Shown here in pieces: positions 1-11,395 of a stretch of 64,000 nt of DNA. The stretch lies in contig NC_071390.1 in the NCBI RefSeq assembly GCF_022682495.2, positions 172,075,220 through 172,139,219 of the forward strand, written 5' to 3'. The notes beneath the pieces are model-generated. The model worked only from the letters and a program-made list of their open reading frames with translations, did not search any database and had not been told where the DNA came from. Each line of letters begins with the position of its first letter. Position 1 is the stretch's first letter. Made by a program: the position numbers and the translations under genes. This stretch comes from Desmodus rotundus (lineage: Eukaryota; Chordata; Mammalia; Chiroptera; Phyllostomidae).

Positions 1-118
1 ATCAAGGGGGAGGGTGGAGGTGGGGGAGGGAGGTGGGTTCGGCTGGGGTGGGGTGGAGGGATGGGGAGAAAAGGCATACAACTGTAATTGAATAACAATA
101 AAAAATTTTTTTAAAAAA
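1..118 (+). mobile_element. L1 3' UTR tail (5' cut by window edge)
   Basis: G-rich purine tract followed by ACAACTGTAATTGAATAACA and an A-rich tail. It matches, with few differences, the 3' end of the L1 at 50.04-50.15 kb, so both belong to the same or sister subfamilies. The rest of the element lies outside the window. No coding sequence is left here. Confidence 0.85.
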
Positions 119-227
119 GTTAATGCCACACAGTACAATAGAGGGTCTAATCCAGATTTTGCATAAATACTCAGGAAGCTTAGCATTCAGCTCTGTCTTG
201 AAACTCATTGCTCCTATAAACTACAAC

Positions 228-424
228 AGAGATAGGCAAACTTCTTCAAGGCCAGACAGCATTTTAAGCTTGCATTGGTCTCTGTTGCAACAATTCAATC
301 TGACATAATAATGCGACAGCAGTGACAGGCAATACACAAACAAATGGGCATGGCTATGTTCCAATAAAACTTTATTTGTAAACACAGGTGTCCGGCCTGC
401 AAGCAGTCATTTACCAACTCCTGC
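228..424 (-). mobile_element. MER20-like hAT-Charlie non-autonomous DNA transposon
   Basis: The stretch carries GGCCAGACAGCATTTTA near the left end, CCAATAAAACTTTATTTGTA in the middle and ends ACCAACTCCTG, the layout of the short hAT element whose ends read CAGGGGTCGGCAAACT in consensus. Strand follows that consensus. It is diverged by roughly one base in five and is immobile. The name MER20 is from memory of the consensus. Confidence 0.75.
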
Positions 425-499
425 AGCAAATGTTTTACGATTTCACTTTATTCAGTACAGATTACATCATATTTACTACTATTGTAAACCATACAAAAA

Positions 500-705
500 A
501 GAATAGCTACCACTTACAGGGTGCTTATTATGTGTTGGACCCTTTCTAAACATTTTCAATATAAATTATATAGCTTCCTTGATGTAAAACTGCGAGGTAG
601 AGATTAACATTTCCTTTTATAGGTGAAGAAGTTGAGGATCATAGAGATTAATTTGCCCAAAGTCACGGGCAAATGATGAAACTAGAGTTTAACAGGCAAG
701 ATAGG
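500..705 (+). repeat. MIR SINE
   Basis: Shows the MIR order: a gain-of-G 'gctaccacttacagggtgct' start, a middle with GAGGTAGAGATTAACATTTC, then GATGAAGAAGTTGAGG-like and TTTGCCCAAAGTCAC core. An ancient tRNA-derived SINE, fixed long before bats arose. Confidence 0.75.
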
Positions 706-729
706 ATTTTCCCTCCGAGCAGCATACGA

Positions 730-1700
730 GACTAGCTATTCTGAAAAATCCCTCTCACTGAAAACTATCGAGATGCTAGATAAAATATAACCAATATGGT
801 TTAAAAGGCCATTTTTGAGCTCAAAAGAAAGCAAGAGAAATCCCCAAAGACCAAAAAATGAGTGGTAAGTACATACAAAAGCTGAGACTTCTCTGTGGGC
901 GAGTGATAGTGATGGATGCCCAGAAAAACCAGGGCTTATAGTCACAAAGACGGGGCCTTTGACCAATTAATAAACCCAAGACCCTTACCTTACCTACAGC
1001 AGAACCTGTAGACGGGGCTCCATCCTTAGCGAAAGACCAGATCAGAAACAGAGATCAGAAAACAAAATGTCCACCTGCTGGGGTGGGGGCGGGGGTGGCT
1101 ATGCTCAAAATCATGCTTCTAGAAAGCAGAAGAGAAAAAATTAGAAACATGGGAAATTAATTCAGGAGACTCAATGTTAGACTAAGATGGGTTCAAGAAA
1201 ATAAAAACAGGAAAAAAGATGAAAGAAATCATAAGACTTTTCAAAAAATAGAGAGAGCTGAAGAAAAAGAGAAATTTCTAAAATGAAATGGCCCATTTGA
1301 TTTCCAATAGAGTAAATGACCAAGTCAAAAACTGTAAAATTTCAGAACACCATCAATGAAGAGAAATGTCCTAAAAGATTTGTCAGAGAAAAAATAAAAT
1401 CCATCTATGAAAAAATGAGAATCCAACTGATGTCAGGTTCACCGGTAACACTGAGTACTGAAAAACAAAACAAAAAAATGCCTTAAAAGTTATGAAGAAA
1501 CACCATTTCCATCTAGAATTCTGTAACAAGTCAAAATACCGGTCAAGGATAAGGACAGAAATAATATATTGCAATTAAAAGGAAAACACCTAGAATTAAT
1601 TTTTTTAAGTTGTATGGGTGGATATAAAATTAGCACATGTATTTTTAAGATAGTCTTAGTAGAGTAAAAAGTGTCAATGAGTGAAAATGGAAACAAAAAA
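730..1700 (+). mobile_element. Old L1 ORF1-type sequence (possibly ancient HAL1)
   Basis: A-rich plus strand with many lysine-type codons broken by stops. Around 1500-1580 it carries TCTAGAATTCTGTAACAAG, resembling the end of ORF1 in HAL1 and old L1M elements where the protein reads RxLYPAKL. No frame is open over 65 codons. Could be two fragments. The call rests on composition plus this motif only. Confidence 0.4.
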
Positions 1701-2180
1701 TATTTCATTCACTTGAAAATTCAAAAGTCTTTTGTTATGTTTAACAAAAAAGATGAAGAATCCATATAAGATAATAAAATTTTATTGAAAAACTTTAAAT
1801 GAGATCTGAATATATTTTTAAAACACATCATTGTTCCTGGATGAGAATCATTAACATAAAGTCATGAAGCACCTTGGGAAGGGACTTGAAGGGCTGGGTG
1901 AAACAGTGAAGGGATTAAGCAAAAAGCAACACCAGAAAGCACTTCATACACAGACATCAGCATGGCGGTTACCAGAGGGAATGGGGTGCGGGGGGGGGGG
2001 GGGGTGGGTACAAGAGGGTAAAGGGGAGACAAGTGGTGGTGGAAGGAGACTAGACTTTGGGTGGCGAACACTGAATACAATACACAGATGATGTGTTACA
2101 GAATTGGACATCTAAAACCTATGTAATTTTCTTAGCCAATGTCACCTCGATGAATTCAATAAACTTTTTAAAAAGAAAGT
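1700..2180 (+). mobile_element. Old L1: short ORF2 piece joined to 3' UTR
   Basis: Positions 1770-1860 resemble the L1 ORF2 'ATACCATGTTCCTGGATGG' region in degraded form. From 1866 the sequence is the 3' UTR seen in Laurasiatherian L1MA-like copies, ending GTGTTACAGAATTGGACATC, CAATGTCACC and TTCAATAAACTTTTT plus an A tail. An internal deletion brought the two parts together. A run of 15 G lies at 1990-2004. Confidence 0.65.
1990..2004 (+). repeat. Poly(G) run of 15
   Basis: Uninterrupted G15 inside the L1 3' UTR, followed by GTGGG. Such runs can stack into a G-quadruplex and vary in length between individuals. Its exact length is also prone to sequencing error. Confidence 0.9.
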
Positions 2181-3302
2181 AAAATAAATAAATAAATCTA
2201 TTGACCCTTTCTCTCTTAAAAAAAATAGGTACTATTAATAATTCAGTCCCCCAAATCAGAGAAAAACACAAAATTAAGCCCCTTTACAATGAATTTAGGT
2301 GATGTAACCAGGGCATGCTTAGGCTATTACCAGTTCAATGACTAAAATCATCTGATAACTACTTGTTTCTCATCATCATTCAGTCTTAAGAGAAATCATG
2401 GGAGTCTTCTAGAGAAGACAGTAGACCATTGGCAAAAGCTCATGAAGACAAGCAGATGTTGTGATTACCAAGTTGGGAAAGAAATCATAAATTTTACTCC
2501 AAAAGCCACCTGCCAGAAGTACTATAAAGAGGAAATCCAAGCTTTATCTTCTACCTCCCACTTGAGGAAAAATATTCAGATGCATTTGTCTAACCTCATC
2601 AAAGAACCTTGGCAAGTTGGTCGTCTTCCTTCCAGTAAACACAGGCCAAAACAGAACGTAAGTGTAAACCCGCTAGGTACAGTCTTCTTCACCAACCTCA
2701 GTATGCTCATTCTTAGGAAATGTGTGTGGAAAATTGAAGCAAATCCCACAAGTCAACAAAATTTTACCTTCCACTAAAATATGGGGACGTTAACATGAAG
2801 GACTGAGTATGGACTGTTGCTGAGCAAACTTACTTCAGGAAATGTCAGATAATGTGCTCTTCTGAGAACCCGAGAAGATGAAGGGATGAATATTATTGTT
2901 TCATTACAAGAAAAGGGGAAAGGAACCAATATAGTGTGTTTCTGTACAAATTTCTGAACCAAAAATATTTCTACGAATAAAAAATATGGGCACTTTATTT
3001 TAAATACTATGGAACTAGAAACTGTCTATTTTCCATGGACCTTGAAGGAGTTTCTGGTATGGAAATGAGGGGGAGAAAATTAAGCCTGGAATATTGGCAC
3101 CCATAAGCCCAAAGTAAGAAAGAGGGAGTGTGTCTCCTTCCCCAAAAGTACTTAAAAGCCAGGAATATGTGAATAAAATCAAGTGGCAAAACAGTAATAA
3201 TCAGACAAGCCAGAGTGCCTGACCACTGTCCAGAATGCAGATTTCTCTGATAAAAAATAGCCCCGTAAAATGCAAAGTTGTAGTCACTGGTGTACATACA
3301 GA
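2181..3302. other. No feature recognised
   Basis: Unique-looking AT-rich DNA. The plus-strand frame at 2442-2777 (111 codons) starts at an ATG but has no family resemblance, no splice-site context that convinces, and ordinary base composition. It is treated as chance. Confidence 0.6.
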
Positions 3303-3560
3303 TGTGTGGTAGGTAAAATTCTGAGACGGCCCTCTGCCCCAGAGTGACCCCTGCCCTTGCACAATCTGCGTGTGAGCAGAACCTGTGAATGTGAGGAGAG
3401 GGCAGCCCTGTGGTGGTTGTGCCAGCATGACATGGCCATAGGAGATGACTGGGAGCAAGACCTCAGGGCGGGCTCTAGGAGCTGAAAGTCGCTCAGAAAA
3501 AAAATCGGTAAGCACCTGAAATTAATCTATAAGTGTAATGTACTTAACACTGAGAGAACT
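3303..3560 (+). mobile_element. MLT1/MST-type LTR fragment
   Basis: Begins TGTGTGGTAGGTAAAATTCT and continues with AGAACCTGTGAATGTGA, the sequence order of ERVL-MaLR LTRs. It ends near GGAGCTGAAAGTCGCTCAG. Only the 5' half to two thirds of an LTR is present, with no internal viral sequence beside it. Confidence 0.65.
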
Positions 3561-3955
3561 GACCGAACCCGGGACCAGAACACACCATAAAGCCATTTAA
3601 TCAAACCAGGACGACACTAGCATAGCAGTAGGGAACAATCCCAGAATATATAAAAATTTAACATATGAAAAATGTAGTAGTTCAATTCAATGGACATAAC
3701 ATAGCTTGTCTGTTGAGTGAAACTGGCTAAAAAGACAAAAAACATTACAAGAATATCTAGGAAACTACCAATCGAAAGTAAGGGAAGCCTTTTAATCAAG
3801 AGTAGAAAGGCAGAAGATACTTTTAAAATACATAAAAAAAACCCAGAGGTATTTGTCTATATAGAGATATTTTTAATATGTATATGACAAAAGACGATAT
3901 AAACAACCAATGGACAAATGATTGGGAAGTTTTGTCACACGCAAGTGATAGGCAC

Positions 3956-4150
3956 CACACGGTGCTGGGCAAAAGTAGGTTGACAGTTGTGAGGATGTAA
4001 AACAGAGTTTACTCTTATATCTTTACTTACATATTAATTATTGTATTATTTCTCTTATTATTGGTGTTATTATATCACATCCTTACTCGTGATTTATCTT
4101 TTACGTAACTGTGGCTGGTAACTTAACCTCCTTTAGCCCACCTGGTATAC
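3956..4150 (+). mobile_element. Mariner-type MITE, family A copy 1
   Basis: Left end reads GGTGCTGGGCAAAAGTAGGT TGACAGTTGTGAG; the right end is its inverted partner, AACTGT...AACCTCCTTTAGCCCACC. The interior is AT-rich and non-coding. A second, better-preserved copy lies at 34.47-34.60 kb. Mariner type is inferred from size, terminal repeats and resemblance; strand is arbitrary. Boundaries are accurate to a few bases. Confidence 0.7.
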
Positions 4151-4595
4151 AAATAATTCTTATAAACTCGCAAGAAAATGAAAATTCAATACACAAACAG
4201 GCAACAGATTTGAATAGACAGTTCATTAAAAATCAAATCCAAATGGCAAAAAAAAGGTTATAAAATGCTCAAATTTTCTAATACTGAGGAAAATGTAAAT
4301 ACCCTCATCAAACTGACAAAAATTGAAAATACCTGTAATACTTATTTTTAGTGGTGATGTGAGGAAATTGTACTTACTTAAATGATGTTACATGAAATGT
4401 TACTATGTTTTGGAGAGCAAGCCGACAACATCTATCAACACTAAAAACGCACACTTTCTGTGCCCAGACACCGCACTGCTGGAAGTGCCTGAAGACCACA
4501 AATGCCTCACGCTCTCTAAAGAAGGATGCTTTCTACGGTTCTGTGTGCAGTGACAAGAACTGCGGGCAATGTACACACTCAACAATAAGGGAGCA

Positions 4596-5168
4596 CAAGG
4601 GGGGACCCCCCAAAACCAGAATTATTTCTGGAGGGTAGGACCCTTGTAGTACAGGCTCCCCCGCCCCTGCCCCAGGTGAGTGTTCTAGAAACCCATCTAT
4701 ATCAGTTACCAACTAGCATTGTTGTGAGAGGCTGCACTCAGCTTCAGTGAATTTTTTTTGAAACACTTTCAACGTGTTTGCCCATTTCATGATGGATGAT
4801 TTTCAAATGCACCTGCCTACACCACGCTGAGGGTTCACCATTTTTGACCAAAAACGGCATGATCCCTGTTCCCCACCCTCCCTATTCACCTGATCTTTCC
4901 CCAACCGACTCTTCTTTTGTTTCCCCAGATGAAAAATGTCCTCAAAGGAAAACATTTTGTCCATGTGGAAGAAGTGAAACAAAAAACATCATAAATACTA
5001 AAAGGCATCAAAATTGGTGAATTCAAAAACTGTTTTGAGCATGGGCAAAAAGTCTTGATAGGCATATTACATCAAATGGAGAGAACTTTGAAGGTGACTG
5101 AAGTATAAACATGTAAGGATAAATATACAATTTTTTATAAATAAATTCTGGTTTTGGGGTCCCCCTCA
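4596..5168 (+). mobile_element. Internally deleted mariner transposon
   Basis: Terminal inverted repeats are CAAGGGGGGACCCCCCAAAA on the left and TTTTGGGGTCCCCCTCA on the right. They sit next to a CA at 4594-4595 and a CA at 5169-5170, a decayed TA target duplication. From about 4770 the sequence is the C-terminal third of a mariner transposase: the PHPPYSPDLxPxD catalytic motif is readable at 4878-4914, followed by MKNVLKGK-like and LHQMERTLKV-like segments. Frameshifts and stops break it. At 573 bp against about 1.3 kb for a full mariner, roughly 700 bp including the first two catalytic aspartates is missing, so it cannot make a transposase. Confidence 0.85.
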
Positions 5169-5345
5169 CACTTTAACAAATTATGGTGCATTCATATCAT
5201 GGAATATTATCCAGCAATCAAGAAGAATGAAATAGAGCTATTCCAGTTTTGGGAGATTTGGGGAACTTTTATGAACTGATACAGATATAATGTCAGCGTG
5301 ACTGGAGTGAATTATGTGATGGAGGAATAAGGTTGGAGAAGCATG

Positions 5346-7179
5346 TTCCAGTGAAACACAGGCTCCCTGCCCCATGCTAATGAGTTTGAAGACTACAAAC
5401 CACATGATAAAAAGAATAATATTGAAAGGTAAGCCCTACAGAAAGCTAGGCTATCCCAATTAATTTAAGTCAACTTTGACTTCCTCATTTTACCGTCCCA
5501 TTTGTTTCTTATGCTTTCCTCACTTCCTTTTAGGTTTTGTAAGAGCAGCATCCTAGTATAAAAAAATAAATACGTGAGAGATGAGGGATGACTGGTGTTG
5601 CAGCTAAGTGATTATTGTACTGAGATCCCTACAATAAAATGTCACCAAATCAGGCTCGAGAAAAAAACTGTTTTCCAAATATGCTACACTGTTCTTTTGG
5701 TAATTTGATTGTGGTGACAGGTCAGTCAGGCTATAATTGGGTTTAATTAGCCTCCCTACTGCTGCACTATTCTTTACCTTCACGCAGACTGTCAAACAGC
5801 AGGCAGAAGGGAGGGCCAGGGGAGAAGGAGGCAGGCGGGGACGGGATGGGGGAGGAGGAGGGTAGTTCATTTTCCACCTTTCTGAAATGCCAGATAAATT
5901 GTTTTCAAGCTGTCTCACAAGCAAATGCCCCACTTTCTAGTGTAAATGAGGGGAGCCACGTCACCACAGCAGCTCTCAGAAAGAGATGGCCGGTCCCTTC
6001 AGCAACAGACAATGAACTCAAGTCACCTTTTGTAGAACAATGTGTGGTTTCCAAAGCCCAGGGAAGAGAAAAATCTCTACATCCCCTCCATAGTTCCCCC
6101 TGGTAAGATACTATTTCAGGGGGCTACCAGAAGCTAAGAAAATTTTATAAAATCAAGCAAATATATTCAAAGATGCAAAATTGTTGTGTTGCGAAGCATA
6201 CAGGGACTGTGTCTTTCTATGTATCAGATACCCCACATAAGGGGAGGAGCAGGACAATTTCTGACTGGCATTAAAATAATTGTGTACATATTAAAGTTTT
6301 ATTCAAAACATAATATTATTTTTAAGTTCAAGACTGTTCTATCATACTGAGTCATTTCAGGAACTCCTACCTCTGAGAATCCACTGTCATTCCCAGAAGT
6401 TTGAATCAGAAGTCTCCTGGGAAATCGACCTCTAAAGATACTGCATTTTTTAAATGAGTTTTTAAAGTGAAGACCATCCCTGGGACCAGTCTACTCCAGG
6501 GTGCATAGCTCTCTCTCTTCCTTCCTCCCACACAGCTATTCAGCACTGGTCATAGCTCACTCAGTCCAACAACAGAGGGCAAGCAGACACACTCATGGGC
6601 ACTCCAGTGCCCACTCCCTCCTGGCTACTGGTAAAGGCAACAGCTGTGAGTACATGGAGCCATGGCTAGTCCCTCAACTCTGCCCCTTGTCCAGAGGGCC
6701 AGTCCGAGCAGACTGATACACCCAGACAGTCATCTTCAACATAGCTATTGACATTCAGAAATAAAAGAGACATGTAGCCATTTTGTCCAGTGGCCCTTTG
6801 GCTATTGAAGCTAATCTTCCACTTATGGACCTCCAGGGGTATTAAACTGAGAAAACCTCTTTCAACTTTGGAAAAACTAACGACTTCAGTAGTCTCCCTT
6901 TATGCATGATGGAAGTGTGCTACTCTATTCAATACTCATTTCAAGGCTGTTCCACGCACGTCTGTTCAACACAAAGCTTCTCAATCCCCAGACCTCCTCA
7001 CCCACTTTCATTAAAGCCAGCTCTGTTACTTGGGATAATATAAATTAAAACTGATCCTTCTTTCATATGACAGCCTTTGTATAATATTATAAATCTTCCT
7101 CGATACTCCAACAAACACTCACAAAGTCTCTTTTCTCAGCAAACATCTCCAATTCCTTGAAAACTTTCCCTTTATCTAT
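5346..7179. other. No feature recognised; polypurine patch
   Basis: Mostly unique DNA. A G/A-rich patch at 5800-5865 creates a proline-rich chance frame on the minus strand. 6960-7040 may be a degraded repeat, but no family could be named. Confidence 0.6.
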
Positions 7180-7560
7180 GGCTTCAAATACTTCATAATT
7201 TTTGATGCTCTCCTGTGAATACTCTGGAGTTTATGTGTGTTCACCTGTGGCATCCAAACCTGGACACAACACTCCAAAAGTGCACTGAGCAGCTCAGGGT
7301 AGAGCAGGAGCATCTTTTTGTTCATTGTGAATGTCATGTCTCCAATACTGCTACCAAAGATCACATTAGCTCTGTAGAAACTACGTAACATTGTAGGGTT
7401 TGTGGGCAGTTAAAATATATGATATATTTTATGTGTACTAGGAAATTTTACCTCCTTGATTATGTACTGTGCAGATAAAATTGGGAACTTAAATGCATGA
7501 CTCTATACTTATCCTGATGCTATTTAGCCTCCTCAGATATGGCATATCTTCTGAATCTAC
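7180..7560 (-). repeat. Ancient interspersed repeat, family not assigned
   Basis: Recurring phrases of an old mammalian repeat are visible, such as CCAAACCTGGACACAACACTC and CTTAAATGCATGACTCTATA. On the minus strand the 7176-7391 frame (71 codons) includes ECCVQVWMPxxNTHKLQSIHRRA, which resembles the C-terminal part of old LINE reverse transcriptases. A LINE of CR1/L3 type is the best guess. Not a host gene. Confidence 0.4.
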
Positions 7561-7739
7561 CCCCTTCAGACCAAATCCACAACCAAGACTCCCTTCCACC
7601 AACTGCCACCATCCAAGTCAGCCAGTTTATCTTGAAGCTCAATCCACAGATTCTCAACTAAACACTATCTGCTATGGATACTTTGAGTAGATGACTATTC
7701 TCTTTAGTGCATTTCTCCTCCCCTGTTTCTTATCTCAAT

Positions 7740-8370
7740 TAATTGCATCACCACCTATCACTTCAGTTTCCTAAATTAATAATGCAGGAGAAGTCCTTGG
7801 ATCTCACTCTCCTGTCACCTCTCTATCCTACCAGTCCAAACTCTATTGAGGACGCCTCCTAAATATCACTATGATCTGCCAATTTAGCTTCATTTCCACT
7901 GCTGGCCCCCTTTTCAGACCCATCTTCCCATTACCAAATACAGAAACATCCACTTTGTCTCCTTTTTCCCACTTCCACCAACAACTTAAATCTCATCATT
8001 TCTCTCCCCTGCTTAAAACCCTTCCACACCCCTTATTGGCCTAAACCCTTAAACTGCCTATAGGTTCTCGGTAATCTAGCCCTTGACCTCTCCAACCTCA
8101 CCCATCACCGTTTGCACGCCAACCTCCTGCACTCTCCCTAGTTTCTGCCTCAGGTGTCCCTGCTTTTTTGAACGTCCTCTGCCCCCACCTCTTCAGCCAG
8201 CCCCTTCCTCCTACTCAAACACAGAGCTTGAGTCCTTTTCTGTAAGAAGCCTCCATTGGTGGTACTCCCAAGAAGGGCCCAGGGGCCATCCCCACACGCT
8301 CCGCTGGCGGATGTGCCGCATGCTGCAGTAACTGTTTACACGCACTCCCGCCTCTTGCCTTCATCATCAC
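7740..8370 (+). repeat. L2 LINE, 3' portion
   Basis: Pyrimidine-rich sequence with the L2 order: CTCCCCTGCTTAAAACCCTT, CTCTCCAACCTCACCCATC, GCCTCAGGTGTCCCTGCTTT, TCCTCTGCCCCCACCTCTTC and AGAAGCCTCCATTGG. The small frames here are by-products of the L2 coding strand and are broken. Confidence 0.7.
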
Positions 8371-8384
8371 ATCTGGTGAGAGTT

Positions 8385-8605
8385 CTACTAACTCTTGTTC
8401 GCCTTCACTCTGGTAAGGAGCCTTGTGAGTACACTGGTGCCCTCTGTACAATCCGGAATAATCTCAGCTTCTCAAGATCTGTAATCACTTCTGCAAAGGC
8501 CTTTTTGCCATATAAGATAATATATTCACCGCGTCTAGAGCTCAGGAGATGGACATCTTTGAAGGCAGAGGGAGAGATCATTATTCAGCCAACTACATGA
8601 GATGA
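8385..8605 (-). mobile_element. MLT1-type LTR fragment
   Basis: Antisense LTR phrases: CCTTGTGAGTACACTGGTGC, ATCCGGAATAATCTCAGCTT, GCCATATAAGATAATATATTC and GGAGATGGACATCTTTGAAG, ending near CATTATTCAGCC. These are the reverse complement of the 5' half of an ERVL-MaLR LTR. Confidence 0.6.
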
Positions 8606-8960
8606 GAGTTAAGAAACAGAGAAGGAAGAGCATTCTTGGCTGAAAGAACAGCATGTGCAAAGGCTCTGAGATGAGAAGGAGCACAGTACACTGTGTTCCC
8701 AAAAGAAGGCAATGTGGGTAGAACCCAGACAGCAAAAGAAAGGGTATTGTGAGATGAAAAGAGAGACATAAAAATGGGCCAGTGGGTTAGAGCCTTGTTA
8801 GTTATCCATGTTGAGGAGCTTGGCTGCAGTCCTAACAGCGATGGGAACCTACAGAAGGCCACCAAGCACTGGGAGTGATGTAGGCAGATTCATACTCTAT
8901 TAGATGACTATCCTAGCTTCAGTGTGAAGAATGGGCTGCAGGTGCCAGGAGTGGGAGTGG
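8605..8960 (-). repeat. L2 LINE fragment (antisense)
   Basis: Carries GAGCATTCTTGGCTGAAAGA, AGCATGTGCAAAGGCTCTGA and later GGGAACCTACAGAAGGCCAC. This is the reverse complement of the GCCTTTGCACATGCTGTTCC region of L2. It lies in opposite orientation to the L2 at 7.74 kb. Confidence 0.65.
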
Positions 8961-9029
8961 AGGGAAATTTCATTTACATTCCTGGGAAATGTCTGTGAAT
9001 AGACTTTCATAATTCTAGGCATCTTGTGT

Positions 9030-9300
9030 GACTTGCAGTACTATTATCAATAATACTACCACTTGAAAGGCAAAGTCCCTTACATGCATGTTGCTTGAAT
9101 TTCACAAATCCTTTCTCAATACTCACCACCCTCTGTGGTATAGAAAAGCTCTGAGCCACTGGGGCAGGTGAGAACACTAAGGCTCAAGATGGGAACTCTC
9201 TTGCCCAATGTGACTCACCCAGACAGAAGTTCAGCCAAAACCAAAACCAAGACTCCTGACTCCCAGTGCAATGCTTTTGTACTTTGGTTATCATGTTTCC
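9030..9300 (+). repeat. MIR SINE
   Basis: Ends with the MIR tail: AACACTAAGGCTCAAGATGG, TTGCCCAATGTGACTCACC, then CTCCTGACTCCCAGTGCAAT. Confidence 0.65.
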
Positions 9301-11059
9301 CTTCTGAAAATGAACCTTTAACAAGCCCAATGGGCTTTTATATGACTTTTTAAACTCGGTGTCTCTTACTTCTCCATTTCCCCGGCATGAAAACAGATTT
9401 AAGGCATTACTGAGGTCACCTGGTCATAAAAGTTAACCATCACTACCTCCATCACATCCCTTTAGAACATTCCTGAACAACATTACATTCCGCACCCATT
9501 GGTCATAGGAAGAAAAGAAATTCCTCAGAATTGTTACTTCCTTTGCAGTTCAAAGAATGGTGACAGCTCTCTGCTTACGTTAGACAGTTTGAAAAAAAAA
9601 TTTGTCCCTGAGCCTTTGCCTTGTCTTTTCCCCAGCAGGCGCCTGCGGCTCTCTGCGCAGCACAACAGACCATTAAACATGCTGGGTCTAATGTAATGAC
9701 TCATGTAGCATGTTCGCTCCTTCCCAGCACATTAATCACCAGTTTCTGTAATACCCCATTTGTTAAAATCAAGCGGTAACGCAAATCCTCATAACAGGAA
9801 CCCTCAATTAAAGGGAATTTGTTTCCCCTACATCTTAGCACAAAGAATCAAATGACAGTGAAACAAGCTAATGGACATTTTAAAGATGCAGGGACAAAAT
9901 ACTTCCCGTTCCGGATATGGGATCAGGACATTGTGAATTGTGTGAGTAAACCAGGAAAAACAAAACTCCCAAATCCTGAGTTTGCCATTAAAGATGTGAC
10001 CCATTGTGTACTACTAACCTCATTCACTAATTCATTAAATCACACAGGCAGAGTCAGGAGACAGCTACTGAGCGGAGAGCCGGATGCCCAGATGATGAAG
10101 AGACAGTCCCAGCTCTTAGGGAACCCCCACTCTGGTGGTGGGGAAGAGAGCATCGTGCTAGCCAGGGCTCTGATTACAAGAAAGGCTACTTCCAACCCAA
10201 ACTGGCCTAAACGAAAAAGAAAAATGGCTATATCATTGGAAAATTCCAATTGTTTCAGGCACTTCTGAATGCAGATATTCAAATAATCCACAGAATTCTG
10301 TCTCCATCAAAATTATTCTTTTTTCCTTGTTGGCTTCTCCTACTGTTAGTTTCTACACTTTTGGTGGCAAAATCTCTTCCAACCAATCCAGGCTTGTATT
10401 TGACTAGTCTGGCAAAACCAGTAGAAAGGGGGCATCTCTTTTCCAGTAATTCCAGCAAAAGTCCTCGGCTTGATGACTCCGACTGGTGATTTACATCCTT
10501 TTCTGAACCAATCACAGTGGTCAGAGAGGGTCAGTTACCCCCTCGTCTCCTTGCCAGGTAGGAACCGTGGTCAGCTCCACTTTAAACCACATTAATTGAG
10601 AACATGAATTTAAAATTCAAGGTGCTCTTATCAAACAAAAGAGAAATGGATGCCGGCCACATAAAAAACTATGGGTACCTTCTATAGCTGTACATAGACT
10701 GGTGTGCAATAAGGTGTTGCAGGTCAGGGAAGCATGTGCAGGGCATGGGAGGACACGGAGGAGGAGAGGAGCTAATTCTATCTAAGCCAGGAAAAATCAG
10801 GAAAGGCTCATCACGCTCAGACTGAGTTTTAAAATGTCAGTAGGTGCATGCTCCGCCTCACAAAGAAAGACGTTCTTCCTGGGCGATGGCACTGAGCCAC
10901 AGCCACAAAGCAGCCTGGCCTGCTTGGAGGAATGCAGAACATTCCTCTGCTTCACTTCCCCCCACCTCTGCTGCCCCTGGATCTTCCCAAGTTTGTCTTC
11001 CTTTCCCTGGGGGTCTCTGCCTGCTCCAGATCCTCAGCGGACACTCAGAGTAACACGAC
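9301..11059. other. Mostly unique DNA; candidate conserved element at 9.69-9.84 kb
   Basis: No repeat family recognised apart from very short pieces. 9690-9840 has homeodomain-like ATTAATCA and CAATTAAAG words, a GTAATGACTCATG AP-1-like site and few CpGs. The plus-strand 149-codon frame at 9819-10268 has no family resemblance and is taken as chance. Confidence 0.5.
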
Positions 11060-11395
11060 ATGTGTAAAAGGGCCCCTCTTTCCCAGCCTGGGAGGCTGGG
11101 TGTAGGTCGGGCTCCCAGCACTAGAGTCCAGAGCCCAGTTAGACCCCTGGCAGATGTGAGAAAATGCAGCACAGCCCGGCCATCCCATCTGAAGTCTCTC
11201 CTAGACCAACCTGTCCCCAGCCAACCTGTTAACTGACCAATGACACACGAGTGAGCTCCCACTGAGACCAGCAAAAGAATCACCCGGCTGAGTCCAGGCC
11301 AACCCAGAGAACTATGAACTAAAGAAAGGGTTGTCATTTAAACCACTAAATCTTAGGATGATTTATTATGACGCAAAAGCTAAATGATATACCAA
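11060..11395 (+). mobile_element. MLT1-type LTR, 3' part
   Basis: Contains TGACACACGAGTGAGCTCCC, GCTGAGTCCAGGCCAACCCA and GGTTGTCATTTAAACCACTA AATC before an AT-rich end. This matches the 3' end of MaLR LTRs, where GTTTTAAGCCACTAAGTTTT precedes the terminus. Confidence 0.6.

Larger units (their letters stand above)
3600..5345 (+). mobile_element. Old L1 ORF2 C-terminal region, host of two DNA transposons
   Basis: Three blocks read as one L1: about 3600-3955, 4151-4595 and 5169-5345. Landmarks in order are GATTTGAATAGACAGTTCA, AAATCCAAATGGCAAAAA, TATCAACACTAAAAACGCAC and, after the second insertion, AAATTATGGTGCATTC with TGGAATATTATCCAGCAATC. All are standard ORF2 3' landmarks in the expected order. 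Frames are destroyed. The gaps are exactly filled by a MITE and a mariner. Confidence 0.75.

Noticed and set aside
5604..5933. Proline-rich minus-strand frame of 109 codons
   Set aside because: Produced by the GGAGGAGGAG-type purine tract; no start context or family.
8601..8960. Possible gene frames on the minus strand near 8.5-8.9 kb
   Set aside because: They lie on the coding strand of an antisense L2 fragment and are broken.
9819..10268. 149-codon plus-strand frame
   Set aside because: No family resemblance, overlapping frames on the other strand, no convincing splice sites or promoter.
10858..11337. 159-codon minus-strand frame
   Set aside because: Half of it lies antisense on an MLT1-type LTR. 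The protein is tryptophan- and glycine-rich without a family.
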